A DNA stretch of 64,000 bases from Ignavibacteria bacterium (GTDB taxonomy: Bacteria > Bacteroidota > Ignavibacteria > Kapaibacteriales > UBA4661): the NCBI GenBank assembly GCA_947459425.1, contig CANHDJ010000007.1, positions 1 to 64,000 on the forward strand, read 5' to 3'. Positions 34,118 through 43,384 of this stretch are shown here, one piece after another. Position numbers and translations under genes: made by a program. Every line of letters begins with the position of its first letter. Position 1 is the first letter of the stretch. Under the pieces are notes generated by a model. It did no database searches and was not told the DNA's origin. It was given only the letters and a program-made list of their open reading frames with translations.

Positions 34118-36346
34118 TTACAAATTCTTCTTCCAAAAATCCAGCATTGCTTTGTACAAGTGAATACGCGCCGGAGCGTCCGCAATACCGTGTTTGCGCA
34201 TCGGATACATCATCAAATCGAAGTGTTTGTCGGCGCGAATCAGCCCATTGATGAAATTCCAGACGTTTTGCGGGTGGACGTTATCATCGTAAGTTCCATG
34301 CACGAGAAACAAGCGTCCATGCAGGTTTTTGGCGTGATTGTTTACATTGGTTTTGTCATATCCGGCAGCATTTTCTTGAGGCGTTTTCATAAAGGCTTCG
34401 GTGTATTTGGTATCGTAGAAACGCCAATCGGTGGGGGCTGCAACAGCGATACCCGCTTTGAAGGCTGTCGAATGGGTCATCGCTTGCAGCGTGTATGCGC
34501 CGCCGAAGGACCATCCCCAAACGCCAATGCGCGTCGAATCCACATAACTTTGCTGCTTTAGCCAATTCACTCCTGCCAGCAAATCGTTCAATTCGCTATC
34601 GCCCGCAAGCTGCTTCAAACAGGTATTTTCAAACTTTTTCGCAATAGCCGCAGCACTACGATTGTCAATTTTTACGACCAAATAGCCCGCGTCGGCTAGA
34701 AGTTGATAAAACAAATTATCGCCCTGCCAGCCGTTGATAACATTTGGTGCTGACGGACCGCCGTAAACATAGATAACGACCGGATAACGTTTTTTCGCAT
34801 CAAAGTCGTGTGGCTTCAGGATTTGAGCAGGCATCTGGAAGTTGTTATCAACAGGAATGGTGAAAAGCGAGGGATATTGCAGATTGTAGGCGGCTACGGC
34901 TTGCACGTTTGCCGGAGCAAGTTCCTGTAAGCGTTTGCCGTCGGCGGAGTGAAGCCGAAGCGCAGTGGGTGTAGAAATGTTGGAATACGAATCGGTGTAA
35001 TACGTCGCAGCGTCATTAAACTCAACGGTGTGCGCACCCGCTTCTTCGGTAAGGCGCTTCATTCCTGAGCCATCGAGTTTCACGACGTACAAATGGCGCT
35101 CCACGCTGGACTTTTCGGTTGCTTTGAAATACACCAAGCCCTTTGCTTCATCAACAGCTTGGATGGCATTGCCGCGTGCTTCACCGACTGCCCAGTTGCC
35201 TTTGGTAACAGCATTTATCAGCTTTCCGTCCATGCTGTACAAATACAAATGATTGAAGCCCGTGCGTTCGGAAGCAATCAAAAAGCGCTTGCCATCCTTG
35301 AAAAAGTGTAAATCATCGTTCAAATTCACCCAACCTGAATCGCGCTCGGTGTGAATAGCCGTGAGTTTACCAGTGGCGCGGTCTGCGAGGTGCAATGTCA
35401 CTTCGTACTGATTGCGCGGCATCGTCTGAACGGCAAGTTGCTTCCCGCTTGGCAACCATTTGACTCGTGCTAAATACTCAAGCGCAGGATTTACACCAGC
35501 AACAACATCCAACCACGTTGTTTGCGTTGGTTTGTCCAATTCGATAATACCTAATTTCACTTTGGGATTTGCGCCGCCCGCTTTCGGATAGCGTTGCAGG
35601 ATATTATCTTGCACGGCAGGTTGAACATCGGGAAACGTGATTTGGCTCACCATAGATTCGTCGCTTTGGTGATAGGCAATCGCACGAGAATCCGGCGACC
35701 ACGCATAGCCCCTATCATCGCGGTCAAAAACTTCTTCCCAATAGACCCACGAATGCGTTCCGTTCAAAATCGTGGCGCTGCCGTCGCTTGTTAGCCGCAT
35801 TTCTGCTTGCTTTACAAGGTCGTACACGTAAAGGTCGTTATTTTTCACATACGCCAATTTTGTGCCGTCGGGCGAAAAGCGCGTCGTTTCATCTTTCACA
35901 CCTTTGGCAATACTGCGAAATTCGGCTGTTTTCGTATCGAATACCACCAAATCATCGCCAAAGTCAATGTACGCTTGTGTTCCGGCGCCATTGAAGGTAA
36001 GCGGTGGTACGTTTTCCGTTCCGCGAAGTGCTTTCAGACTGGTGCGGGCTTTTGCCATATCAAAAAGCGGAGTGCGCTTGCCTGTTTGCGGATTCAGTGC
36101 TTCGTAAACGCGCTCTGCGGCGGGCTTTCGGGCATCAAGCAGCACCAGAGTCCCGTCAGAAAGCCATGTTTTCATGGGCATTGCCGTCATCTCGCGGTAT
36201 TTCCCCGTATAAATACCTTCGACGGTAATGGACTGTGCTTGTTGTGGCGCTGCGGTTTGAGCAAACGAGGCTATTGGAAGTGAGAACATCATCAAAGAGG
36301 CAGCCACACGAGGTAGAGCCTTACGAATCGGCTGAAAAAACACCAT
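34118..36346 (-). CDS. Prolyl oligopeptidase-family dipeptidyl peptidase (S9B, DPP IV-like)
   Basis: A 742-residue exported peptidase. A signal peptide (VAASLMMFSLPIASFAQ) precedes an N-terminal beta-propeller (residues 50-500, with repeated phrases such as RFSPDGTKLAYVKNNDLYVYDL and AWSPDSRAIAYHQSDES) and a C-terminal alpha/beta hydrolase domain. The nucleophile is in GVWGWSFGGAYTLQAM (serine near 612), the aspartate in HGTYDDNVHPQN and the histidine in RKHGIADAP. YVYGGPSAPNVINGWQGDN is typical of DPP IV-like enzymes, which remove N-terminal X-Pro dipeptides in the periplasm. It lies just beyond the MITE-like element and has no operon partner. Confidence 0.9.
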   Translation of the reverse strand: MVFFQPIRKALPRVAASLMMFSLPIASFAQTAAPQQAQSITVEGIYTGKYREMTAMPMKTWLSDGTLVLLDARKPAAERVYEALNPQTGKRTPLFDMAKARTSLKALRGTENVPPLTFNGAGTQAYIDFGDDLVVFDTKTAEFRSIAKGVKDETTRFSPDGTKLAYVKNNDLYVYDLVKQAEMRLTSDGSATILNGTHSWVYWEEVFDRDDRGYAWSPDSRAIAYHQSDESMVSQITFPDVQPAVQDNILQRYPKAGGANPKVKLGIIELDKPTQTTWLDVVAGVNPALEYLARVKWLPSGKQLAVQTMPRNQYEVTLHLADRATGKLTAIHTERDSGWVNLNDDLHFFKDGKRFLIASERTGFNHLYLYSMDGKLINAVTKGNWAVGEARGNAIQAVDEAKGLVYFKATEKSSVERHLYVVKLDGSGMKRLTEEAGAHTVEFNDAATYYTDSYSNISTPTALRLHSADGKRLQELAPANVQAVAAYNLQYPSLFTIPVDNNFQMPAQILKPHDFDAKKRYPVVIYVYGGPSAPNVINGWQGDNLFYQLLADAGYLVVKIDNRSAAAIAKKFENTCLKQLAGDSELNDLLAGVNWLKQQSYVDSTRIGVWGWSFGGAYTLQAMTHSTAFKAGIAVAAPTDWRFYDTKYTEAFMKTPQENAAGYDKTNVNNHAKNLHGRLFLVHGTYDDNVHPQNVWNFINGLIRADKHFDLMMYPMRKHGIADAPARIHLYKAMLDFWKKNL

Positions 36347-36483
36347 GAACGTAGGTGGAGAACGTTAAGGAAAGAAGTAATTTGCTGCGAATATAGCAAA
36401 GGTGCAGGAGATAGCGAAATTCCTTGTGGCGTTAGAAAATAATATAAATATAATAATATTTGAGTGTGTAAATCCGCAATGCG

Positions 36484-36690
36484 ATGAACGTGCCGCAAGA
36501 CCCTATCAATCCTCACGTTGTGGTGTACAGTTTCGATGCACCTTTTGCCGAATATTTCAATAGTTACCAACGGGGGTTTATTACAACCGATCCGTTCAGC
36601 GTCGGTGGCGTGAATGTGCGGTGGAACGTAACAGGCGATGGAATTGGTATCGTTATTGGTATGGCAAGTGCGCGAAGGAAAGTACCGTAA
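36484..36690 (+). pseudogene. Possible remnant of a surface lipoprotein gene
   Basis: A 68-residue frame opposite in direction to its neighbours, starting ATG but without a ribosome-binding site or signal peptide. The sequence (AEYFNSYQRGFITTDPFS, then NVTGDGIGIVIGMASAR) has the pattern of the C-terminal end of some Bacteroidota surface lipoproteins. It may be the decayed 3' end of such a gene, or chance. The resemblance was judged by eye only. Confidence 0.3.
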
Positions 36691-36725
36691 CGTATCCCAT
36701 TGCGACTTATCTTTAAGGGCGCAAA

Positions 36726-36757
36726 CATCGTCCAACAGGAGTACGAACGCAGTTTGC
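36726..36757. repeat. CAACAGGAG dispersed repeat (copy A)
   Basis: Thirty-two bases beginning CATCGTCCAACAGGAG match 54821-54852 at 28 of 32 positions. The right-hand complementary arm present at 54 kb is missing here, so this is a half element. Confidence 0.65.
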
Positions 36758-36793
36758 TTCCCCCCACATTTCATTGAATTTTGTTGAGTAGTT

Positions 36794-38152
36794 TTACAAC
36801 GCCGCCTTGCCCGTCAGCACTGCCACAGCGTTCCACAAGCTGCGTTTGCGCTTGAGAACAAGATTTCGCCCCGTTTGGCGGTTGTATTCCGCAACGAGGT
36901 GTGCTTCACATTCGGGAAAAAATTCGGGGTCGAAGTTCGCAGCGCCGAGTTCCGTCAAAACCTCTTCCACGCTGGTCTGGCGCTCAATCCAATGCGTACA
37001 GACATCCTGCCGAAAGCGCACCCCCATCACGTTGAACCCAAGAACGCGCTTTGTTGCGTCATTTGCATAGACGATACGCAAAAGCCGCTTCCCGTCTGCA
37101 TCCTGCCAGACAATCGTTTCTTCGCCCTTGCTGCGTTTTGCTGAAACTGTACCGTAGGTTTGATATTCAATGTCAAAAAACTTTGCGGAGTTGAAAAATG
37201 TTTTCCGTGCGTATGCTGCCCGCTCAAGGCAGATATTCCGTGCAATGCTCTCTCCATGCGCTCTGGCAGCATACCAAAGCGGTTCGATACGCGACGGCGC
37301 GGCACTTTCAGGGAACTGCATTTCAGCACAATCGCCCGCCGCATAAACATCGGACGCACTGGTTTCAAAATATTCATTGACCAAAATTCCTCGCCCGCAG
37401 GTAATGGTCGAAGCCCGCACCACGTCGATATTCGGCTCCACACCGACAGTCAACGCCACAAACTCGCACGGAATTTCTTCGCCGGAACTCGTGATAATGC
37501 CGCGTACCGCGCCAGAGCCATCATCCAAAATTTCGCGTAATTCTGTTTGTAAGCGGAGGTCAATGCCTTCGTGTTCGCGGATATGATTCGTAATCATGGT
37601 TGCCTCTTCGTCGGGCAGCACACTGTTCCAATAGCGTTGTTCGCGTACCAAAAATGTTACAGGAATCTTTCGTGAATACAGCATTTCTGCGGTCTCAATG
37701 CCAATAAGCCCACCGCCGACAATTACGCCGCGTTTTGCATTTGTTGTTGTGTCAACCATCGTTTGTAAATCTTGCAACGAATATAATCCCTGAACACCGC
37801 GTAAATCCTGACCTTTCCAGCCAAATGTGCGCGGGCGCGACCCCGTAGCGATGATGAGTTTGTCATAGCCCAGATGCGAGCCGGATAGTAGGAGAAGAGT
37901 CTTCGTATCAGTCTGGATGCTTTTTACGTGGTCATGAACTAAATCAATACGATTTTTCGCCCAGAACCAGTCTTCATATGGCTTAGTTTGTTCGTAGGTG
38001 AGATGCCCCATGTAGATGTACATCAGCGCCGTGCGCGAGAAAAAATGCTTGCTCTCGCTCGAAATAACGGTAACGCGATGGTCGCTGAGTTTGCGAATAG
38101 TGCGGGCGGCAGTAATTCCAGCTATGCCGTTACCGATGATGACGATGTGCAT
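36794..38152 (-). CDS. NAD(P)H-dependent FAD reductase (Pyr_redox_2)
   Basis: A 452-residue flavoprotein. The FAD motif IVIIGNGIAGITAARTIRKL opens the protein, KLIIATGSRPRTFGWKGQDL is the second conserved segment, the NAD(P)-binding motif is RGVIVGGGLIGIETAEMLYSR, and VYAAGDCAEMQFP closes the FAD site. This is the layout of rubredoxin/ferredoxin reductases and of the NirB N-terminal half. It may pass electrons from NAD(P)H to a small redox carrier. It lies 67 bases after the carotenoid ketolase gene on the same strand, so a link to oxygenase reduction is possible. About 80 C-terminal residues extend beyond the core fold. Confidence 0.83.
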   Translation of the reverse strand: MHIVIIGNGIAGITAARTIRKLSDHRVTVISSESKHFFSRTALMYIYMGHLTYEQTKPYEDWFWAKNRIDLVHDHVKSIQTDTKTLLLLSGSHLGYDKLIIATGSRPRTFGWKGQDLRGVQGLYSLQDLQTMVDTTTNAKRGVIVGGGLIGIETAEMLYSRKIPVTFLVREQRYWNSVLPDEEATMITNHIREHEGIDLRLQTELREILDDGSGAVRGIITSSGEEIPCEFVALTVGVEPNIDVVRASTITCGRGILVNEYFETSASDVYAAGDCAEMQFPESAAPSRIEPLWYAARAHGESIARNICLERAAYARKTFFNSAKFFDIEYQTYGTVSAKRSKGEETIVWQDADGKRLLRIVYANDATKRVLGFNVMGVRFRQDVCTHWIERQTSVEEVLTELGAANFDPEFFPECEAHLVAEYNRQTGRNLVLKRKRSLWNAVAVLTGKAAL

Positions 38153-38219
38153 GATGGTTCAGAATAATGATCGAGAAAGGTCGTTTGGGTGTAATACGAA
38201 AAAACGGTGTTTTGCGGTT

Positions 38220-38969
38220 TTATTTGTGCGTCCCAAGCAATTCACGATGCTTCTCCGGCAGCCTCCACCAAGGCGTTGCGGGAAATTCGTGATGCTCAAA
38301 ATGATAGCCAAAATGATAGCACGTCAAAAACGAGAGAAGCGTACTGAAGTTATTCGTTTGTGAACGATGGCGATTCGTGTAGCCGCCATCGGGAGCATCA
38401 GGATTCGGTGCTTTATGCGGCAAATATGTCCCGAAATAAAAAAGCTGCACCGTACTAAGCAACGACGGTACGACCCAGAAAAGCAGGAGGCTTTGTACAG
38501 GAATATGCAAAAGATGGTGCAAAACGTTGAAGACCAACGCCATACCGACAATCTGTTGCCAGCCGATGTAATGCTGCAAAAAATGGGCATACCAGCGCAC
38601 GAAACCTGTATGTTCACCATCGTGAAAATCAGGATCTTCGTTTGGCGTTGCTACGTGGCGATGATGTTCCCAGTGTTTTTGCCACAATTTTTTGTAGGAG
38701 AAAAGCGCATAGAGGCGCACCGCCGCAATTCCCAAGACATGATTTAGTCTCCGGTAATGCCGACAAACCGCGCCGTGCATAGCATCGTGCGCCGTAATAA
38801 ACAGCCCTGTGAACAAAAAGGTCTGCAAGACCAGATGTAATGCGCTCTCCCACACTGGCACGGCAAAAGCATCCCGCGAGAGCGAAAAAGCAATATGCCC
38901 CGCCCATGCTGACAGAATCAACAGCGCAATGGCAATACCTTTTATGCTATCGGTGCGGGAGGTACGCAT
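38220..38969 (-). CDS. crtW: Beta-carotene ketolase (CrtW-like fatty acid desaturase fold)
   Basis: A 249-residue integral membrane di-iron enzyme. The three histidine clusters of the CrtW group are visible: LFITAHDAMHG, QKHWEHHRHVATPNEDPDFH and HFGYHFEHHEFPATPWWRLP. FYFGTYLPHKAP, a CrtW hallmark, lies between clusters two and three. Four or so hydrophobic stretches fit the desaturase topology. CrtW adds keto groups to beta-carotene or zeaxanthin rings, giving echinenone, canthaxanthin or astaxanthin. I chose the ATG at 38969; the frame begins with TTG at 38975. No other carotenoid genes are visible in this window. Confidence 0.82.
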   Translation of the reverse strand: MRTSRTDSIKGIAIALLILSAWAGHIAFSLSRDAFAVPVWESALHLVLQTFLFTGLFITAHDAMHGAVCRHYRRLNHVLGIAAVRLYALFSYKKLWQKHWEHHRHVATPNEDPDFHDGEHTGFVRWYAHFLQHYIGWQQIVGMALVFNVLHHLLHIPVQSLLLFWVVPSLLSTVQLFYFGTYLPHKAPNPDAPDGGYTNRHRSQTNNFSTLLSFLTCYHFGYHFEHHEFPATPWWRLPEKHRELLGTHK

Positions 38970-39001
38970 ACACAAGGGTGATGTGATTTTTGGAAAAGAA
39001 T

Positions 39002-40093
39002 TTAACCGATAAAATTCATCAACACGGTATCGCGGTCAGGAAACTTTCCGAAAATAAGCGTGTAATGGTTTGCCTTGGGGACAGTATAGGTCGTACAGTT
39101 CGGGATATGACGTTTAAGAAAATCCAAACCCTTCGGGGGCAAAATTTCATCGCCCGGGCGCAGATTATATGCGCCTGCACCGAGAGCAAGAACGGGCATG
39201 GTGAGTTCGGAATAGCGAAAATGAAGAATTTCGCTATCAATCACGCGGCGTATTTGCTTGATGGGGTGCAGAATATTATTTTTCAAAATCGTTGTCATAC
39301 TGAGAGAACTGCCGATGCTGTTATATTCCGCCTCGACGACATACGGTGGGCAACTTGAGCGGACGCGCCCTTCGCCCATATCTTCTAGGTCATACCGAAT
39401 ATAGTCTTCCATCACCTCATCCCAAGGCTGAAGCATTGGAATTTCCTTGATGCGATCAATATACGCCTGTGCATTCGGATAAATTGTGCCGAGTCTCTGG
39501 ACAGAACTGCGAATGGTAAAATATGCTTTCATCGCATTGATAGGATTGATGGGCGCTCCGGCATCCATAAGAACGAGTTTACCGACATATTCTGGATGTT
39601 TCCACGCCAGCACCATACCGACCGCCGCACCAAGCGAATGCCCAATAACGATGGGCTTTTCGCGTCCGGGCAGATGCAGTCCCAGTTGCTCAATAACCGC
39701 ACACATATCGGGAATATGCGCTTTTGTGCCATAATCGCCGCGAGGCTTGTCGGAACGCCCGCGTCCGCGCAGATCAACCGCAACAACGTTGATGCCGCTT
39801 TGCTGCAACTGCTCTGCCATAACCTTCCAGCACATATGGTTTGCCGAAAGTCCGTGAATAAGAAGTGCTGTTTTGGTCGCACCGACCACATTCCAGCGCC
39901 CAACATGAATCCGAATATTACCCGACATAACATCGGTTTCATCGTAATACATTTTTGGTGCTTCGAGTTGAAGCGGGGCGGGCGGTGTTGTAAGTGCGCG
40001 TTGCTGCGGCATTGCTACTGATGCTTGCGTCGGTTTGGTACGGCGCAAAAGTGTTCGCAATCGGCGAAAAAATGATGTGATTTTTGACTTCAT
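39002..40093 (-). CDS. Alpha/beta hydrolase
   Basis: A 363-residue protein whose first 60 residues are basic and proline-rich, followed by an alpha/beta hydrolase fold. Oxyanion region LLIHGLSANHMCWKVMAEQL, then DLRGRGRSDKPRGDYG, then the nucleophile elbow VIGHSLGAAVGMVLAW, then LVLMDAGAP are seen; the late aspartate/histidine pair is in the C-terminal part, with KANHYTLI near the end. The ATG at 40093 (MKSKITSFFRRLRTLL) is chosen over a TTG at 40123. The substrate is unknown. The N-terminal basic segment might be a membrane-contact region. It lies 32 bases downstream of the crtW start on the same strand and probably belongs to the same cluster. Confidence 0.85.
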   Translation of the reverse strand: MKSKITSFFRRLRTLLRRTKPTQASVAMPQQRALTTPPAPLQLEAPKMYYDETDVMSGNIRIHVGRWNVVGATKTALLIHGLSANHMCWKVMAEQLQQSGINVVAVDLRGRGRSDKPRGDYGTKAHIPDMCAVIEQLGLHLPGREKPIVIGHSLGAAVGMVLAWKHPEYVGKLVLMDAGAPINPINAMKAYFTIRSSVQRLGTIYPNAQAYIDRIKEIPMLQPWDEVMEDYIRYDLEDMGEGRVRSSCPPYVVEAEYNSIGSSLSMTTILKNNILHPIKQIRRVIDSEILHFRYSELTMPVLALGAGAYNLRPGDEILPPKGLDFLKRHIPNCTTYTVPKANHYTLIFGKFPDRDTVLMNFIG

Positions 40094-40199
40094 TAGTAAA
40101 TAAACAAATGGTTGATATGTCAACTAAAAAGTCAAGATACAAAAAAAACGAGAAAATGCAAGATGAAAGATTGATTACAACTGCAAACGATACTGCCAC

Positions 40200-41216
40200 C
40201 TACGCCATCGCCAATTTCATCAAATCATCGCTCACACCAGCAATAATCAGCGTCATATCCGCCCCCAATATTGTCTGACTTTGTGCCGGAAACTGCACCG
40301 TTTCATCGGGGAGTTTTAACGCCAGAACGATAACATGAAAGCGCTCTGGTAGGCGCAAATCGGTCAGTGTTTTACCGATGAACGTCGGATAATCAGTCAT
40401 GCGCAATTCTTTGACCGAAACGTCCAATGCGATGCGCCGCGTGACGAGTTCAAAAGAATCAATCACATTTTGCTGCAACAACATATGGGTCATCCGCACA
40501 GCACCAATTTCCTGCGGAGACAGCACGGCATCGGCTCCGGCACGTTTGAGCTTGCTTTGGGAAGAATATTGATCGGCACGAGCGACGATGTAGAGATCTG
40601 ACCTCAGCCCCCGCGCAGTGAGCGTGACGAAAATATTCGCCGCATCGCTGTCCAGCGAGGTTGCCAATCCTCGCGCCCGCTCTATACCTGCTTTCTGCAA
40701 AATTTCTTCGTTGGTCGCATCACCAATCACCGCAACAATACCCTTTACCCGCAAATCCTCCGCCATCGCTGCGTTCTGCTCGACAATGACAAAAGGTTTT
40801 CCCAACTCCTGTAATTCCCGTGCTATGAGGCTGCCAGAGCGTCCGTAGCCGCAGATAATGTAATGCTGATCCATCATGCGTAATTTCCGTTTGGAGATGC
40901 TGTTGGTGATAAGTTCCGGTCGCAAAAGTGCCTCGACAAGAATGGATAAGGAGTAAGCCGCAATCCCAACGCCGACAACGATAAAAGCGACCGTAAAAAG
41001 CCGTCCATTATGCGAGAGCGGATGCGTTTCGCCATAGCCGATAGTGGTCATCGTTATCATGGTCATATACAGCGCATCGAAAGCGCTCCAGCCCTCAACG
41101 CTCATATAGCCAAGCGTCCCGACAAGCGGTATCACCGCCAGCAGTATCAGCGCGAACCATGGTTTTCGGTCAATAACCAGTCGTGCGGTTTTTTCAGCTA
41201 ATGGTAAAAGGTGCAT
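40200..41216 (-). CDS. Potassium channel with TrkA-N (RCK) domain
   Basis: A 338-residue membrane channel. Two hydrophobic segments flank a pore loop with selectivity filter MTMTTIGYGETHPLS, followed by the RCK Rossmann domain beginning IICGYGRSGSLIARELQELGK and containing VEQNAAMAEDLRVKGIVAVIGDATNEEILQKAG. The filter reads TIGYGE where TVGYGD is most common. Two C-terminal TrkA-C-like turns follow. It conducts K+ and is probably gated by a ligand bound to the RCK domain. It precedes the alpha/beta hydrolase on the same strand. Confidence 0.88.
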   Translation of the reverse strand: MHLLPLAEKTARLVIDRKPWFALILLAVIPLVGTLGYMSVEGWSAFDALYMTMITMTTIGYGETHPLSHNGRLFTVAFIVVGVGIAAYSLSILVEALLRPELITNSISKRKLRMMDQHYIICGYGRSGSLIARELQELGKPFVIVEQNAAMAEDLRVKGIVAVIGDATNEEILQKAGIERARGLATSLDSDAANIFVTLTARGLRSDLYIVARADQYSSQSKLKRAGADAVLSPQEIGAVRMTHMLLQQNVIDSFELVTRRIALDVSVKELRMTDYPTFIGKTLTDLRLPERFHVIVLALKLPDETVQFPAQSQTILGADMTLIIAGVSDDLMKLAMA

Positions 41217-41284
41217 ATATTCCGGGGTGGTCCTGAACGATGAATGCCTATCGAAAGTGCCTTCGCACTGCCATTACTCATTTT

Positions 41285-43291
41285 TTACAATGCCTTTTGC
41301 AAAAACGCCAGAAATTCGGCTCTGTTCCGCGTGAACGCTTTCGTTGCGATGACACTTCCATCCGGCTTCAGCAGTACGTACAACGGTAGTTCGATAGAGC
41401 CGAACTGCTCCAATTGACGTTTTTTATGCGATAAGTAGGGATCTTGTTTACGGTCGGTGAAAAGCTGCACTTTGATCATATCCCTCATCAATGCTTGCAC
41501 TTCCGGTGCTGGGAATACATTTGCTTCCATCCATCGGCAATTGGTACAGGTGAAGCCTGTGAAATCAATAAATACAGGCTTGCCCGTGCGCTTTGCTTCT
41601 GCCAAACCCTCTTCATAGCTGGGCAGCCATGCTTCTGGTGCTTGAGGAGTGTTTGTGGTAGCGCTTCGTCCTGCATCGTTGGGATTTTTACTCATAATAC
41701 GCTCATAATCCATCGGCGGCAAAAAAGCATCCAATTCGCCTAATTTTTTGCCCATCAAACCTGCTATCAGGTAAAATGTTACCGATGCAAAAAGCAGCGC
41801 AATCATTGCTCGTGGCGTGCCGATGCTCTTGATTTCGCTATCGTGCGAGAAGCGAAATACGCCCAGCACATAGAGCGTAATCAAAATTGCGCAGCCAATC
41901 CACACTGCCAAAAAGACATCCCGCGAGAGAATACCCCACGCCCAGACCAAATCGCTATTGCTGATAAATTTCATTGCAGCAGCAATTTCCAGAAATCCCA
42001 TCACAACTTTGACATTATTCATCCAGCCACCAGCTTTCGGGAGGCGTTGCATCGCTGATGGAAAGAGCGCCAGCAAGACAAATGGCATAGCAAATACTGA
42101 CGAAAAACCTGCCATTCCGACAAGCGGATAAAACCACTCGCCCGACGATGCCGAAATAAGCGCCGCGCCCACAAATGGTACGGTACACGTAAACGAGGTG
42201 ATAGAAAATGTTACCGCCATAAGAACAACCGCACCAATACTTTCTCCGTTTCCGGCAGCATTGTTCATGCGGTTGAGGAGCATATTGGGCAGAGGAATTT
42301 CAAATGCACCAAAAAGATTAAAGGCAAAAAGGATAAACACCAGTGCCAAAGCGATGTTCACCCAAGGATTCGCTGCAAAATCCCCAATGCCGGTTGCACC
42401 AAAAACAAGCGACAACACAAAACCAAGCGCCGTGAAGGTGAAGACAATACCGAGCGCATACACCAAAGAATCCCGCAGCCCGCGTCCACGCTGCTTTTCA
42501 GCCCGCTTCGTAAAAAAAGAAACGGTTATCGGAACCATCGGAAAAACGCACGGCGTAAGCAGTGCCGATGCGCCTGCGCCCATCGCAAAAAGCAAAAATG
42601 CCCAAATTCCTTCGCTTCGCTTTTGAGCAATTTCCGTTTGCGACTCGGTTGTTTGAGGGCTTGACTGCTTGGTGCTTGATGCTTGATTATTTGGTGCTTG
42701 ATCGTTTGACTGCTTGGTGCTTGATGCTTGTTCGCTTGTTCCTTGTGTAGCAGTGGTGTCGGCTGTTGCTGCCGCAAGCATTGATGCGCCTTCCGGGACA
42801 ACGACGGTAAGGCTAATTTCGTCATCGGTGGGCGGCAAACACCGCTCGGAGTCGCACGTCATGGAGGTAATGGTCAGCGTTGCTTTGTGCTTGCCGACAG
42901 CCAGATTGGAAGCGGCTTTCACGGGAATCATGAGCGTCACGTCGCCTTCATAATAATCAATCTCAATCTGAAAGCCTTGGTCAAATTTTTGTTTGGGTTT
43001 GGGGGCTTTTACCTTTCCCGCAAGTGCCAGTACACTGTTTGGCGCAATCGTGATTTCTGTTGCTTGAGGTCCTAAGCCGTCTTTGTCGGTGCGTGGTATC
43101 AGCCCATAGGTGTACCAGCCCGCATCAACACTCATGGTGAGCTTCATCATTGTTTGTTCGCCCGGCTTGAGTGTGAGATTTTGCGGAGAGACGATAAACT
43201 TGATGTGCTTGCTCACCAGCAATGGTGCGGCAAAAGCGTGTTGGGATAGGAGCAGCAAGGCGAGAAAAACAAGCAGCGTAGTCTTTTTCAT
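41285..43291 (-). CDS. dsbD: Thiol:disulfide interchange protein DsbD
   Basis: A 668-residue inner-membrane reductase that carries electrons from cytoplasmic thioredoxin to periplasmic thiols. The N-terminal periplasmic domain has TITSMTCDSERCLPPTDDEISL with the two domain cysteines. A central eight-segment membrane domain begins GAGASALLTPCVFPMVPITVSFF with its conserved cysteine and proline, and a second intramembrane cysteine lies in SFTCTVPFVG. The C-terminal thioredoxin domain carries FTGFTCTNCRWMEANVF (C-x-x-C near residue 575). A Ser/Gln/Asn-rich spacer between domains 1 and 2 (residues 187-222) is coded by heptameric DNA repeats and is likely unfolded. A signal peptide starts the protein. 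Confidence 0.92.
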   Translation of the reverse strand: MKKTTLLVFLALLLLSQHAFAAPLLVSKHIKFIVSPQNLTLKPGEQTMMKLTMSVDAGWYTYGLIPRTDKDGLGPQATEITIAPNSVLALAGKVKAPKPKQKFDQGFQIEIDYYEGDVTLMIPVKAASNLAVGKHKATLTITSMTCDSERCLPPTDDEISLTVVVPEGASMLAAATADTTATQGTSEQASSTKQSNDQAPNNQASSTKQSSPQTTESQTEIAQKRSEGIWAFLLFAMGAGASALLTPCVFPMVPITVSFFTKRAEKQRGRGLRDSLVYALGIVFTFTALGFVLSLVFGATGIGDFAANPWVNIALALVFILFAFNLFGAFEIPLPNMLLNRMNNAAGNGESIGAVVLMAVTFSITSFTCTVPFVGAALISASSGEWFYPLVGMAGFSSVFAMPFVLLALFPSAMQRLPKAGGWMNNVKVVMGFLEIAAAMKFISNSDLVWAWGILSRDVFLAVWIGCAILITLYVLGVFRFSHDSEIKSIGTPRAMIALLFASVTFYLIAGLMGKKLGELDAFLPPMDYERIMSKNPNDAGRSATTNTPQAPEAWLPSYEEGLAEAKRTGKPVFIDFTGFTCTNCRWMEANVFPAPEVQALMRDMIKVQLFTDRKQDPYLSHKKRQLEQFGSIELPLYVLLKPDGSVIATKAFTRNRAEFLAFLQKAL
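42661..42730. repeat. Tandem/direct repeats inside dsbD
   Basis: A 25-base sequence at 42661-42685 is repeated exactly at 42706-42730. On the coding (minus) strand each copy is a run of 7-base units CAAGCAT, CAAGCAC, CAAGCAG followed by TCAA. The encoded peptide is Ser/Thr/Gln/Lys-rich (SSTKQS twice). The seven-base period fits the intergenic heptamer arrays of this genome. Confidence 0.75.
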
Positions 43292-43384
43292 GGGAAGGAA
43301 GTGGAAAGTGGTGGAATATCGTCAATACGTGGCAAAATGAGGCTTAACAGGCGGTTTCTTTTGTAGAGCAATGATATTGAACGA

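Larger units (their letters stand above)
36347..36793. other. Intergenic region with a repeat and a possible gene fragment
   Basis: A 447-base gap between two minus-strand genes. It begins with an AT-rich stretch (36430-36470), includes an unexplained 68-codon frame on the plus strand (36484-36690), and contains a copy of a dispersed repeat at 36726-36757. Near the DPP start, reading on the minus strand, TATATTCG differs by one base from TAnnTTTG, but no good TTG lies upstream. Confidence 0.4.

Noticed and set aside
41285..43291. DsbD considered as a cytochrome c biogenesis CcdA plus a separate thioredoxin.
   Set aside because: It is one continuous frame with all three DsbD domains.
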